Below are positions 44,350-55,932 of a DNA stretch of 64,000 bases, piece by piece; position 1 is the stretch's first letter; each line of letters starts with the position of its first letter. The position numbers were made by a program, and so were the translations under genes. The notes below the pieces were generated by a model. The model was not told where the DNA came from, made no database searches, and was given only the letters and a program-made list of their open reading frames with translations. The stretch comes from Cordilura impudica. Its lineage: Eukaryota; Arthropoda; Insecta; Diptera; Scathophagidae. The stretch covers positions 103,270,412-103,334,411 of the forward strand of contig OY821517.1 in NCBI GenBank assembly GCA_963682025.1. Direction: 5' to 3'.

Positions 44350-47300
44350 CATCCTGTGGTCAGGGTGTAATGTGTTTGGGCTGATATGTGTACAAAAGGG
44401 TGGCCCTTAATAAAAAAAGTGTTCAAACTGTCGGTCTCACCCCCTAGAAATATGCGAATAGCAAAAAAAACTGAGAAATACAAAGTTTTGGGCCAATCAA
44501 AAAGCGTTTAGTCGTGACGCAAAGCGATTGAAAATTTCAAGTGTGTTTATATGGGGAAAATATGACTTTTTTTCAGATTTTACGAAAATTTCGTTCTGTA
44601 GTTTAATTTTACCGACAAGCTGTTATATAATTCGGGATCAGCATTAAATTATCCATTCAAAAGGCTATAAAATTTCAAAATCGAATTAAACCTCGCCAAG
44701 AAATAGCAAATGCCCCAGACCACTTTTGTGCCAAAAAAAAAACTAGGTCATGAAATTTGATGGCATTTTTTTCAACTTTGAGAAATTGATTAAAGCCATC
44801 ATTCTTTTTTAGTCTCTATACTTATAAGTACTCAGATATGAAATATTGTTTTATTACCACGTTGTTAACCTATTGCGCATTGAGACCGAAAATTGGAAAT
44901 TTTTTTGATAAAATTTTTAAAACTCCTTTTTCAAGTTTTAAAAAATTTTCTTAAACAAAATTTAAAAAAATTTATATATTACTTTTTGGTTTTATTAAAT
45001 ACATGTTGCAGATTAACTGTTTGAATTTCTAAGTAAATCTCTCTGCCAGAATGTTTTTGACAAGGATTTAATTTTTGCGGATTTCGAGAAAAATTGGATT
45101 TTTGTGAAATATTCTGTAAATGTACTCTTTCTAAATACTCTGTATCAAAAATTCATCACTTTGCTGCTTTTATATGTTATATTTTATCATAATAGCCTAG
45201 GGTTTCGGAAAAAAGTAATATGACGCCGTTAATCCTTTTGGAATTGCGGTCACATATGATCCCAAACTAATAAAAGACAATTTATGAAAAAAATTCAAAT
45301 ATTTGGTATGTGCTGTCCAATTTTATGATGCGACGCTTAAAATATAATAACCAAATGTGTAGAAGTTTCGTCCCAAAAATTTGGGATAAATCCGAGAACG
45401 TTAACCCATTATTTGCCAAGGCCAGCTTTGGATTTTAAGATATTTTTAAATAAAAATGACTTAAAACGAGTTTTTCTATTACACTCAATGAAACCATTAT
45501 GTAGAATTTAAGAAAAATAATTCGGTTAATTTATTTTTATTTAACGCTTCGGTGCTCCTGAGATGAAAATTATCTATTGTGATATATCTCTGGTGCAATT
45601 GTCTGCTTATTGCTCGCGAATATATATTAAAACAACTTTTAACCAATTTTGTTTATATAATAAACTAATAGTTGAATTTCTTGCTGTCTCATCCACCAAT
45701 TTGGTGGATATTGATAAAAAACGCCAAAAAAAAATTTCAGGTCAATCGGTGAAATGCCATTACTTATAATGGTTGACATTTTTTGATTTTTTATAATCGG
45801 TCGCTTTATATTATCTTCAATGTCAACTACATGTTTTGAAACTTCTACCATTTTATTTCCCAGTTTTAAATAGTTTTTGAAATAAAAGTAAATTTCAAAT
45901 ATAATAAAATATATAAAATATAATAAAATGTATATTAAATTAATACTACTCTTAATGGCATAAATTACAAAATTAAGTAAAAGTGAATTTCAAAAAACGT
46001 CTTATTTTTTAGACATATGACTTAAGTTGTTTTAATTTATATTCGCAAGCAATAAGCAGATAATTGCACCAGAGATATATCAGGATAATTTTGATCTCAG
46101 GAGCACTGAAGGGTTAAATAAATAAAAATCAACAAAATTATTTTTTTAAATCCTAAATAGTGGTATCAACGTGTTTAATAGAAAAACTCGTTTTCGGTAA
46201 TTTTTATTTAAAAATATCTTAAAATCCAAAGCTAGCCTTGGCAAATAATGGGTTAACGTTCTCAGATTTATCCAAAATTTTTGGAACGAAACTTCTACAC
46301 ATTTGGTTATTATATTTTAAGCGTCGCATCAAAAAATTGCACAGCACTTACAAAATATTTGAATTTTTTGAATAAATTGTCTTTTATTAGCTTGGGCTCA
46401 TATGTGACCCCAATTCCAAAAGGGTTAATGGAGTTTATATTATTTTTTTCCGAAACCCTAGGCTATTAGGATAAAAGATAACATTTAAAAGTAGAAAAGT
46501 GATGAATTTTTGATACAAAGTATTTAGAAAGAGTACATTTACAGAATATTTCACAAAAATCCAATTTTTCTCGAAATCCGCAAAAATAAAATCCTTGTCA
46601 AAAAAATTCTGGTAGAGGGATTTACTTAGAAATTCAAACAGTTAATCTGCAACATGTATTTAATAAAACCGAAAAGTAATATATAAATTTTTTTAAATTT
46701 TGTTTAAGAAAATTTTTTAAAACTTGAAAAAGGAGTTTTAAAAATTTTATCAAAAAAATTTCCAATTTTCGGTCTCAATGCGCAATAGGTTAACAACGTG
46801 GTAATAAAACAATACTTCATATCTGAGTACTTATAAGTATAGAGACTAAAAAAGAATGATGGCTTTAATCAATTTCTGAAAGTTGAAAAAAATGCCATCA
46901 AATTTCATGACCTAGTTTTTTTTTGGCACAAAAGTGGTCTGGGGCATTTGCTATTTCTTGGCGAGGTTTTATTCGATTTTGAAATTTTATAGCCTTTTGA
47001 AAGGATAATTTAATACTGATCCCGAATTATATAACAGCTTGTCGGTAAAATTAAACTACAGAACGAAATTTTCGTAAAATCTGAAAAAAGTCATATTTTC
47101 CCCACATAAACACACTTGAAATTTTCAATCGCTTTGCGCCACGACTAAACGTTTTTTTATTGGCCCAAAACTTTGTATTTCTCAGTTTTTTTGCTATTCG
47201 CATATTTCTAGGGGGTGAGACCGACAGTTTGAACACTTTTTTTCCCTCCATATAACGAAGGGCCACCCTAGTGTACAACCAATAATACTTGACCTAGACC

Positions 47301-47460
47301 CATCTTTTATTATACCGATAGACTCACAATAAGTTTCTGTAGTATATAAATTTTGTCGGCCACTGACCTAGGCCCCATAAAAATGACTTCTATGAGATCT
47401 ACCCAAATTGCCCTAAGATCCAAGTTATCATGTATACACCCATTACGGCTACCGGCCTAA
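44350..47460 (+). mobile_element. GTCC repeat scrap hosting a foldback hAT
   Basis: Left piece about 44350-44394 and right piece 47279-47460 (TGACCTAGACCCATCTTTTA and the middle region) are adjacent parts of a diverged GTCC repeat that join across the hAT insertion. The distal half is missing. Confidence 0.7.
44395..47270. mobile_element. Foldback hAT-type element, 2876 bp, best-preserved copy
   Basis: Left end AAGGGTGGCCCTT (44395); right end, reversed, TAGGGTGGCCCTT (47270). Perfect 8-bp duplication GTGTACAA (44387-44394, 47271-47278) fitting nTnnnnAn. The inverted arms are about 1.25 kb each (44395 to about 45650; about 46020-47270), separated by about 370 bp of AT-rich centre. Arm landmarks are GTTCAAACTGTCGGTCTCAC, AAATGCCCCAGACCACTTTT and TAGCCTAGGGTTTCGGAAA. 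There is no transposase, so it would depend on one supplied elsewhere. Confidence 0.9.
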
Positions 47461-47587
47461 TCAAAAATACTTAAAAATACAGCATTTTAGAAAAAAAAAA
47501 TATTAGAAGATTGGTATATAATTGTATTCTTATTGGTATATATTCATGAAGCCTCTTAGCTTCATAGGGCTTAAATTAAGAAATATA

Positions 47588-49086
47588 TACAGTATCGGAC
47601 AATGCTAAAGCACGGGGTTATACCAACTAAAATGTATTTCAATAAAATTGGAAAACTTCGTTTTTCATTTATGACAATTATACACTAATTTTACTAAAAT
47701 ATATAAAACAAATATTAGCATAATTTTGGAAATTTCCCTTAACTTCTCGCGACAAAACTAAAGCACGAATTCAATATTCTAAATAGAAATTTTATTTTCT
47801 CTAATATTTAATTGCGTGTTCATTATTTTTCAAAACTGCTGCACATCTTTGTGGCATAGATACAATTAAATTGATATAACCTCGCCACAAGTAACTTTCC
47901 ATGCGATTTCAGTTTGGTGGAAAAAGTCGTCCTTATTTTTGCATGTATCGCGAATTATTTTACGATCTAGAATTTCCTATAGATTCTCTATGGGGATAAG
48001 ATCAGACGATTGTGCTGGTCACTTAAGGACATTGATGATATTCTCAACAAACCACTCTTTCACACACGTAGCTGTGTGTTTGTAGTCGTTATCCTGCTAA
48101 TATATCCACTTTAGTGGCATTTCCTCCTCTGCATGTGGTATTATAACATTTTGTAAGATGTCTTTGTACATAAAATGATCCATTATGCCTTTTATCTTAT
48201 AAATAGGTCCGATTCTATTAGCCGGAAAACATCCCCAGACCATTACGTTCCCTCCTCCGTGCTTCATGGTGCCTTCAGTATACCACTGATTAAGACGCAC
48301 TAGCTTCAAACCGTCTGAACCCTTTAAATTCATCTTCGATTCGTCAGAGCAGTACTCCAATAAACGTGTTCCTTTGCAAAATCGAGCCGGGATTATCTAT
48401 TCTTTTGGGAAATAAAGGGTTTTTTGCGCTTCTGTAAGTTGCTAAGCCAACTACTACAGCTCTCCTTCGGATTGTGCTGTGCGCAATGTTTCATTGCAAT
48501 TGATATGCGTGTGCTGGTTTTCCACGGTCGACTACCTTCATGTATTGTAGTTACCCAACCCGAAGATCGAAAATGGCTTATGATTCGGGAAATACCGCTG
48601 TGGTGAATGCCCAATTTCTGTGCAATACATGTTACCGATTCACCTTTATTGAAATCACTTATTATTATTTCTTTTAATTAAATCGAGTGTTTATTGCGAG
48701 CAATTTTTGTTGGTAAACTTTGAAAAGATATAGGGCGACTTCTGTTGATCAAAACCAACGGATGGACATGTGCAAATTTTCTCTAAATACTCTTTATATG
48801 TTCTCAGGATATTTTCTTTTTTTATTTAACGGAACTTATTGTTGGTAGTTTCTACCAATCAAATAAAACAGCCTGCATGACTAGGATTCTTATCATAATT
48901 AAAAAAAAAGGTTTTTACTAAAAACAAAATTGTTTTTATTACTATTTTTGTATACTTAGTGTACCAATATTCCTCCTAAAATAAAACATAAAAATTAATT
49001 AATGTAATTTTTTTTTTGGAATTTTACTATACTACATATTTGCAAAAATGCAGAAAGTCCGTGCTTTAGGTTTGTCTGACACTGTG
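47588..49086 (-). mobile_element. Tc1-like transposon, 1499 bp
   Basis: Inverted termini: left TACAGTATCGGACAATGCTA, right (reversed) CACAGTGTCAGACAAACCTA, both followed by AAGCACGG. TA flanks both ends (47586-47587, 49087-49088). The length is typical of Tc1. A decayed transposase lies on the minus strand. Confidence 0.88.
47930..48790 (-). pseudogene. Tc1-like transposase, broken
   Basis: Minus-strand pieces in order: the N-terminal DNA-binding region (48614-48393: GIHHSGISRIISHFRSSGW, GRPRKTS-like SRPWKTSTR), then 48360-48097 with YCSDESKMNLKGSDG (first catalytic Asp) and KHGGGNVMVWGCFPANRIGPIYKI. A frame change leads to a decayed second motif and VKEWFVENIINVLKWPAQSSDL near 48000, where the third catalytic region lies. 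At least two frame breaks. Confidence 0.82.
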
Positions 49087-51337
49087 TATAGATAATATAA
49101 AATTTACATATAACAAAATCAAAAAAAAAAAAAATAAAAATTTTAATCTGGGTTTTGTTTTTCGTTCCATTCAGTAAATGTAAAAATTTATTACAAAAAA
49201 GTTACGAAAAATAATTAATTAATTCAAGGAAGTGTATAGCTGATGAGATTATATGTATTTTTTGGTAATAACTTTACATGGTTTATTAAAAAAAAAGCTC
49301 TTTGGTGGAATCCCCGTTTTCATTTTACTTTTTTAATAAAAAAAAAAAAATTAAATCTATTGTCTCCTTCTTTATTATCAAAGTCTAATCGTTGATTTCG
49401 ATAAATTTCTTGAACAGAATTTTTGAAAAAGTAAAACTGGAGATTTTGAATTAGCGCTAAAAAATACGCACAGTTTTGACATTAATTTAGAACGGCATAG
49501 TAATAGACGAGATGCAAAACACTTTACATAAGATCATTTTGGGATCCGGAAAATGCAAAAATGTTATAGTTGTAAAATATTCCAATGTCTTTAAAAATGT
49601 GAGCTCGATTTGCACAATCAAGTGGTCTGCGGCTCATTTATTGCATGGGGAACTTGATATAACTGTTTTTCAACCGATAATAGATTTTGTTGTTTTATTA
49701 GAAAGATAATTTACTATAAATTATGGTTTACTAATTAATTTAGTTGAAGCGCAATTATTCTTATCAAAATTTTTGTGAATAATGATTTATTTATTTTTTT
49801 TTTTTTTTTGATAATTTATACATATAAATGCATATTTGAATTATGAACTCAATGTTCGTTCAGAAAGCATTGTCCGATTTAGCTCAAATTTTTCGCACTA
49901 TACTTTTAGATCCAGTGTCACAATAATCCGACCCGCTCGTCTTTTAGCTCAAAAAAAAAAATGGCTGTCACCCCAATATGTATACCTGTATGATCATATA
50001 AATTATTGTCGAGTTTAATAACAGATTACCAACAAATTTATCGCACAAATGTGTCAGCAAGTACAACATTTCCGAACAATTTTGCAAATAGAGTGTGCAC
50101 ATATGTTTTCTTTAAGTGTTGCACGTTCCATGTGTACATTGTATAGACATATATAAATAAATACATGGTACATGTACGAGTATATGATGCATATATACGA
50201 TTTTTTAAACATAAAAAAGGATTTTGCATGCATCTGTTAGCGTGTTCTTTGCAAACGTGCGAGTACACATATACGCAAACAGTAAATAACAAAACTACAG
50301 AAGAGAATTTCTTTATATTTTCTTTACTTTTATGCATGCACTTAGATGTTGCTAATAGCAAATATTTCAGCATTATTTTTAACGTTGCTTTTGTTTTTTT
50401 TTTTTTTTTTTTTTTGTTTCTAAAGAAGACTGAATGAACATTTACATAAGCCCTTAAAGTATTTTGCTGTTTTCGTTGTTGATTCATGTATTCTGCATTA
50501 GTGGCACCGGATGTTGCCGCTGCTCATGCCCTTGTTAATTTCTCATTTTTTGTTGCATAACATTAAATTGTGCACAAAAGTAGTGTTGTGCAACAATTTC
50601 ATATGATGGTGCATGGAAGGCGAAAGGTTCCATAAACCAGCAACATTTTTTTAGAAACATTTCACAAGTTCTCAATGAACCATTGACGGCTTATTAAAAG
50701 TAAAATCTGTAACAAATTTTGACGCTGCTTGAACATAAAATCTTATATGTTACCGAAATTTTGCTGGGTTTACTCTAGAAGTATTTATTTGAATATAAAA
50801 TGTTTTAATATAATAAAAAATTAAAAGGGAACATATGCTTATTACCTAATCATATATTAGCTAAAACGTCTTAGACATTGATCGAGAAGAAGGAACAGCT
50901 TGTGTTTAATTAGTATGTCGTGCAAATCCTATCGCATTTGCTGCACTCTAATGGCAAATTTCCTGCCATTGTAGGTACTTCTAATTTTACTGTGCAACAG
51001 CCATTCTGGGAGGTAAGAAAGTACAAGTCAAGGTGATTGTATTCATCCAGTCTAGTAAAAATTCGAAACGGTTTGGCGTTCTCTGGTCAAACTCAACAAC
51101 CATTGATGATTTCTAATTTCATTCTTCAGAAAAATTGTAGCTAATGCTCAATGACTCCAAATTTCTGGCCACAAACGACTAAAAAATAAAGACAAAGAGA
51201 ACTCAAAACATTTTGGAGCACTTGGCCATGAAATACGCAATTCTTATTAAAAAAAAAAAAAGAAATTTCTCTTTGAAAACTAGCGCATTTACTCGAGTTC
51301 TACGAATTGTAACTATAAAAAGTATACAACCCATATT
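49087..51337. other. Anonymous AT-rich region with homopolymer tracts
   Basis: About 2.2 kb with long A or T runs (49119-49134, 49340-49350, 50395-50415) and no recognisable protein. The 149-codon minus-strand frame at 50038-50487 is low-complexity (poly-Lys from a T-run) and is not supported as a gene. Confidence 0.5.
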
Positions 51338-52130
51338 TATACCCTATACCACTATGTGGTTTGGGTATAATGACTTTGTGCTGCTGTTTGTAACAACCAA
51401 AAATATTTGACTTACACCCATCTTTAATTATACCGATCAAATCAGAATCACTATCTAATTCGATTTAACGATGTCCGTCCGTCCGTCCGTCCGTCTGTGT
51501 GTCCATATAAAGCTTGTAATGAAACTGCAGGTCGTAAATACGAATATATTTTGATGAAATTTGGTATTTGATCTTTTATCAGGATGAACGCTATTGAAAT
51601 TGGTGAGAATCGGTCCATGTTCATACCTAGCCCCCATACAAATGACCCCTATGAAATCAACATATATTGCCTTAAGATCCAAATTATCATACAAATCTTA
51701 GTCAAATTGGGTTTATATGTATATATTAACTCCATTAATCAGTAGTCCAAAAATTATCCGTATTGGACAACTCTTAGTCATAGGCCCCATATAGAGTTGC
51801 TTCCCGATTTTCACTTAAATCTATCAAAAAACAAAAATATTGCACTGATTCTTCTCAAATTTTGTTTGTATATAATTTTGCAAAATACTGGAGACTTTAC
51901 CAAACATGGTCAGGATCGGTCTATTTTTAGACCTAGTCCCCATATAGATATAGCATCCGATATGAACTTTTTAATATCTGCAGCCGAAAAAATTAATAAA
52001 AATCCCACTCAAATTTGGTTTATGCTTATTTTCTATATCCAGTTAGTTGGGCCTGAGAGATAGGGTCTCTAAACGCATGGTATAGGGTATCGTATAGTCG
52101 GTCTAGACCGACTATAATTTTATTACTTGT
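51338..52130 (+). mobile_element. GTCC repeat, copy 9
   Basis: Complete copy. The hairpin ACCACTATGTGGT is at the proximal end, then (GTCC) about 4 at 51473-51495, with an intact distal palindrome AGTCGGTCTAGACCGACT and end TTTTATTACTTGT. Confidence 0.92.
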
Positions 52131-52570
52131 TTTAGATTAGCTAATCATTTCAAGCTACGCACGTTAATTTTTCGCTTTAAATTTAATATTTGCACATGAA
52201 AACTAACTAAAGCTAACATAAGTGCGGCCTAAGAACGCCAAATCTTTTGAAGTTTTCACTATACTGGCCTATTGCTTTCAACCTGATGTAAAATTTTTAA
52301 ACCCCCAGACAATGACCCCTAAAATCTTCCACAGTATTTTTGGACGCTAATGGAGTTTTTGAACTTGAAGGCAATATTAGTGCCGGATACTGCTTGCTTG
52401 AATACTGTACAGAATTGTTCAATAATGATAGTGTTTGGTTGAAATCCAAAAAACAGATGCCTATTTTTCCTATGGTGGATAAAACAATTTCAGTAACGGA
52501 ATTTTGATATAAAAGAACTTAACTAAAAAAAATAAAATATTGAACTCAGCGATATCTAATTTAAATAGAA
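52131..52570. other. No recognisable feature
   Basis: Short anonymous stretch between a GTCC repeat and a Helitron end. Confidence 0.4.
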
Positions 52571-53063
52571 CTAGCTGCTTTTATCCAGTCTTGCCCGGAA
52601 TCCAGAGGCTTTTGTCTTGAAAATGGTTCACTATATTTACCAGGCACTGAGTACTTAGTCGCCAATGAACAAATTCCTCAAAAAATGCGTCCGCGCACCG
52701 AAATGATGCTATTGAAAAGAATACAGATTTTACATACGTTTATTGCAGGACAGATATTGAGAGCAGTATGGGAACCTTTTTTTTAAAATTTGGGGAATTT
52801 GTTTATCGAGAAGCTGTTCCCCATTTATTTGAGGAATAAGTTCATTTTTTGGATTTGTTCATTGGGGACTAGGTACTCAGCGCCTGTTTACCATTATAAC
52901 TAACTATGCATGGAATATTTTAAGTGTATGATGTATAAAAGTTACGAATTTTAGTGGCTTTCAACTCTGAAGCAGGCGACATATAATTGTCTATGAGAAA
53001 AAAAAGGGAGATTCTAAATTGATACCTGCTACCGTAAGAGATAGTCCTTTTATGTACGTTATG

Positions 53064-53526
53064 TTAGGAAACACTCTTTGTACCATCTCTTGCAAATGAA
53101 GGAACCAAGGCACAAAAGTTTTCTGGTAAGTATATCACAGTCGCTTCAGGAGTTTCACATTCCCTGGAGTTAGCTTTTCTTATCGATTGGGCCCCAAGAG
53201 GTTGTTGTCTGGTTTCAGGAGTTTCACATTCCCTGGAGTTAGCTTGCCTTATCCGTTGAGCCTCAGGACATTGTTGAGTCGTTTCAAGAGTTTCACATTC
53301 CCTCAACTCAGCTTGTTTCAGCCGCTCGAATTCTAGATGCACTTGAGTAGATTCAGGCATTTCCGCTTCTCTTAACAAAGCTGGTCTTGATCTTTGGGCT
53401 TCAAGACGTTATTGGGTTTGCTTAGGTGTTTCAGCATTTCTCGACTCAGAGTATATAACTCGTTGAGACTCGATACGAATTTGGATCTGATCGGGTTCTA
53501 TAGAGCTCTGTTTAGTCGAAGCCTTT
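53064..53526 (-). pseudogene. Helitron Rep/helicase N-terminal repeat region, fragment
   Basis: Minus-strand frame with four to five degenerate repeats of about 25 residues, for example RECETPETRQQPLGAQSIRK and RECETLETTQQCPEAQRIRQ. Upstream, beyond an in-frame stop at about 53410, come SRNAETPKQTQ and RLEAQRSRPALL. Arrays of the type R..AETPEQ...RLE.QR are typical of the N-terminus of insect Helitron Rep-helicase proteins. The fragment ends PENFCALVPSFARDG then stop. No HUH nuclease or helicase motif follows, and the upstream part is cut by the GTCC repeat at 53526. Confidence 0.6.
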
Positions 53527-54353
53527 TTATACCCTATACCACTATGTGGTTTGGGTATAATGACTTTGTGCTGCTGTTTGTAGCAACCAAAAATATTTGA
53601 CCTACACCCATCTTTAATTATACCGATCGAATCAGAATCACTATCTGATTCGATTTAACGATGTCCGTCCGTCCGTCCGTCCGTCCGTCCGTCCGTCTGT
53701 GTGTCCGTGTAAAGCTTGTAATCAAACTGCAGGTCGCAAATATGAATATATTTTGACGAAATTTGGTATTTGACCTTTTATCGGCCATGGGATGAACGCT
53801 ATTGGGATGAACGCTGTTGAAACTGGTGAGAAACGGTCCATGTTCAGACCTAGCCCCCATACAAATGACCCCTATGAAATCAACATATATTACCATAAGA
53901 TCCAAATTATCATACAAATCTTAGTCAAATTGGGTTTGTATGTGTTTACTACATCCATTAATTAGTAGTCCAAAAATGATCCCTATTGGACAACTCTTAG
54001 TTATAGGCCCCATATAGAGCTGCTTCCCGGTCTTCACTTAAATCTATCAAAAAACAAAAATATTGCACTGATTCTTCTCAAATTTTGTTCGTATATATTT
54101 TTGCAAATTTGAAGAGACCTTACCAAACATAGTCAGGATCGGTTTATTTTTGGGCCTAGTCCCCATACAGATATAGCATCCGATATGAACTTTTTCATAT
54201 ATGCAGCCAAAAAAATTAATAAAAATCCCACTCAAATTTGGTTTATGCTTATTTTCTATATCCAGTTAGTTGGGCCTGAGAGATAGGGTCTCTAAACGCA
54301 TGGTATAGGGTATCGTATAGTCGGTCTAGACCGACTATAATTTTCTTACTTGT
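53527..54353 (+). mobile_element. GTCC repeat, copy 10, longest minisatellite
   Basis: Complete copy used here as reference. Proximal end TATACCCTATACCACTATGT; (GTCC) about 7-8 at 53664-53696; a short internal duplication of GGGATGAACGCTATT at about 53788-53817; distal palindrome AGTCGGTCTAGACCGACT; end TTTTCTTACTTGT. Inserted in the Helitron remnant. Confidence 0.93.
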
Positions 54354-55329
54354 TGTATTTGAGGTAGTACGGCCTATATGATATGCTTTCATGTACAAGG
54401 CACAATTGCAGATTGTTCTTTTCCACCTTTCCAACTCATGTATATGGTGAAAAAGATGAAATGGAAATATTTGTAATCGGTTGCTTTTCAATGTAGTTAA
54501 CCTGTATCAGTTCAGACATGGAATAAATCTGCTCAAATTTTGGGGTGTTACAACTCATATAATAAAAAAGGCAAGACGGGAATATTTGTAATATGTTGAC
54601 ATACAATATTTATATCATAATGCTGTAAACTCAAAAGTAGTACGTAAAGAGATTATGCACCAAGTTTGTTAAAATATGTTAACAAACATTAAAAGCGTAT
54701 ATAGAAAATTAAAAATAGTGGGCGTGGCAGACGACCTTGCCTGGGATATGAGAATAATGTGCAGTAATTCGAGCGAAACCCGTATAATATTTAAAAAAAG
54801 TGCACGTAAATGTAGTCATTGTCGTTAAGTAAGTAAGCTTATGGCGGCCTTCTCTGAGGTCTCTGGGGATCGCGTGTACCAAATTTCAGAGAAATCCGTT
54901 GAAAAATAAAAATTTGTATAGCGAACAAATACAGACAAAAATAGCAAGAGAATTTTATATAAAAAGTGGTTTATGCCCACAGTAGGCGTGGCTGGTAAAA
55001 AGCATATGGATACATTTCCTGGGGAACAGATATCGTGTGTACCAAATTTCAGTGAAATCCGATTAAAATTAAAATTTGTATAGCGGTCAAACAATTAAAC
55101 AAACAAACAAAGAAAGAGAAAATGAATTGTGTGTAACTGTGTATAAATCATTTTTATTTATTTTACCAAAGCAATTTCATCGTTTTCAAAATAATTCCCT
55201 TCCCTTATGCCAACATTTTTTAAATTCTTCGAAACAGTTCTTAAAAAGGATTTCCGAATGGGTTTTCGAAGCGCACAGTGATTCAGCTTTTATCTCTCAA
55301 TCGATTTAAGACCGTGTCTTTTAAGATTA

Positions 55330-55745
55330 CACTGTAGAACAAATTCAGGTTAGCGAAAGTTAGGTCGATTCTGAGGGTGAGGGGTGAAAGTAGAGGCTAA
55401 ATTAGAAGACCCGTATCGCGGCGTTTGTTTATGTTAGTTCGAATTTTTTTTTTAATCGACCTTCGTATTTTGCAGTAAAATGCCGATTTTTAGCATATTG
55501 TTTTTATGGTTTTTTGGCTATAACTCGTCGACCAATTGATATTTTTCAATCTGTAAAAACCAAATTATTGCTAGAGACCTGTGCAACAATTAAATTTTTT
55601 GATTTAGAAAATTTTTGTGGTGCTTATGAAGCAAAATGTTGGAAAAATTATATTTTTTCATGCTTTTTGAAAATATTTTCCACAAACTAAGTCTGCTTGA
55701 TCTATAATATGCTTCTCAATTTCTGCAATAAATTGCCTTTGAAAA
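55330..55745. repeat. Left TIR of the Chapaev3-like element
   Basis: About 0.4 kb matching the right TIR (58180-58569) in inverted orientation, including CGTATCGCGGCGTTTGTTTA, ATATTTTTCAATC and AAGCATATTATAGATC-type stretches. The arms have small independent changes. Confidence 0.85.
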
Positions 55746-55932
55746 GAAAACAATCATAATACAAAACTTGCGTTTTCCAGCTTAATATTAATTTACTTCT
55801 CATTTTTTATGTACCAATTTCATTTAGTTTTGGTTTTGAAGAAACATTGAAAAATAAATTATAAAAATATGGAAAAAAATATATTTTTGAAATGCTAGTT
55901 GTGAAAAGTTTTAAGTAAAAAAATTAAATAAA

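Larger units (their letters stand above)
52571..55130 (-). mobile_element. Helitron remnant with Rep-type coding piece, split by a GTCC repeat
   Basis: Same family as 33526-36504. The 3' end on the minus strand is a decayed hairpin (CCGGGCAAGACTGG) then AAAAGCAG and CTAG (52574-52571). The opposite end has the 155-bp-type units (54715-55080) and a (CAAA)n tract. Between them lies coding sequence (53064-53526) absent from the other copy, so this derives from a longer, possibly autonomous member. The last bases of the 5' end are altered, so its limit is approximate. The GTCC repeat 53527-54353 is nested in it. Confidence 0.75.

Noticed and set aside
50038..50487. 149-codon minus-strand frame
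   Set aside because: Contains a poly-Lys stretch from a T-run and no recognisable domain; the region is low-complexity.
51473..51500. Short regular repeats suggesting CRISPR or telomeric arrays
   Set aside because: They are 4-bp (GTCC)n microsatellites within a transposable repeat, with no spacers.
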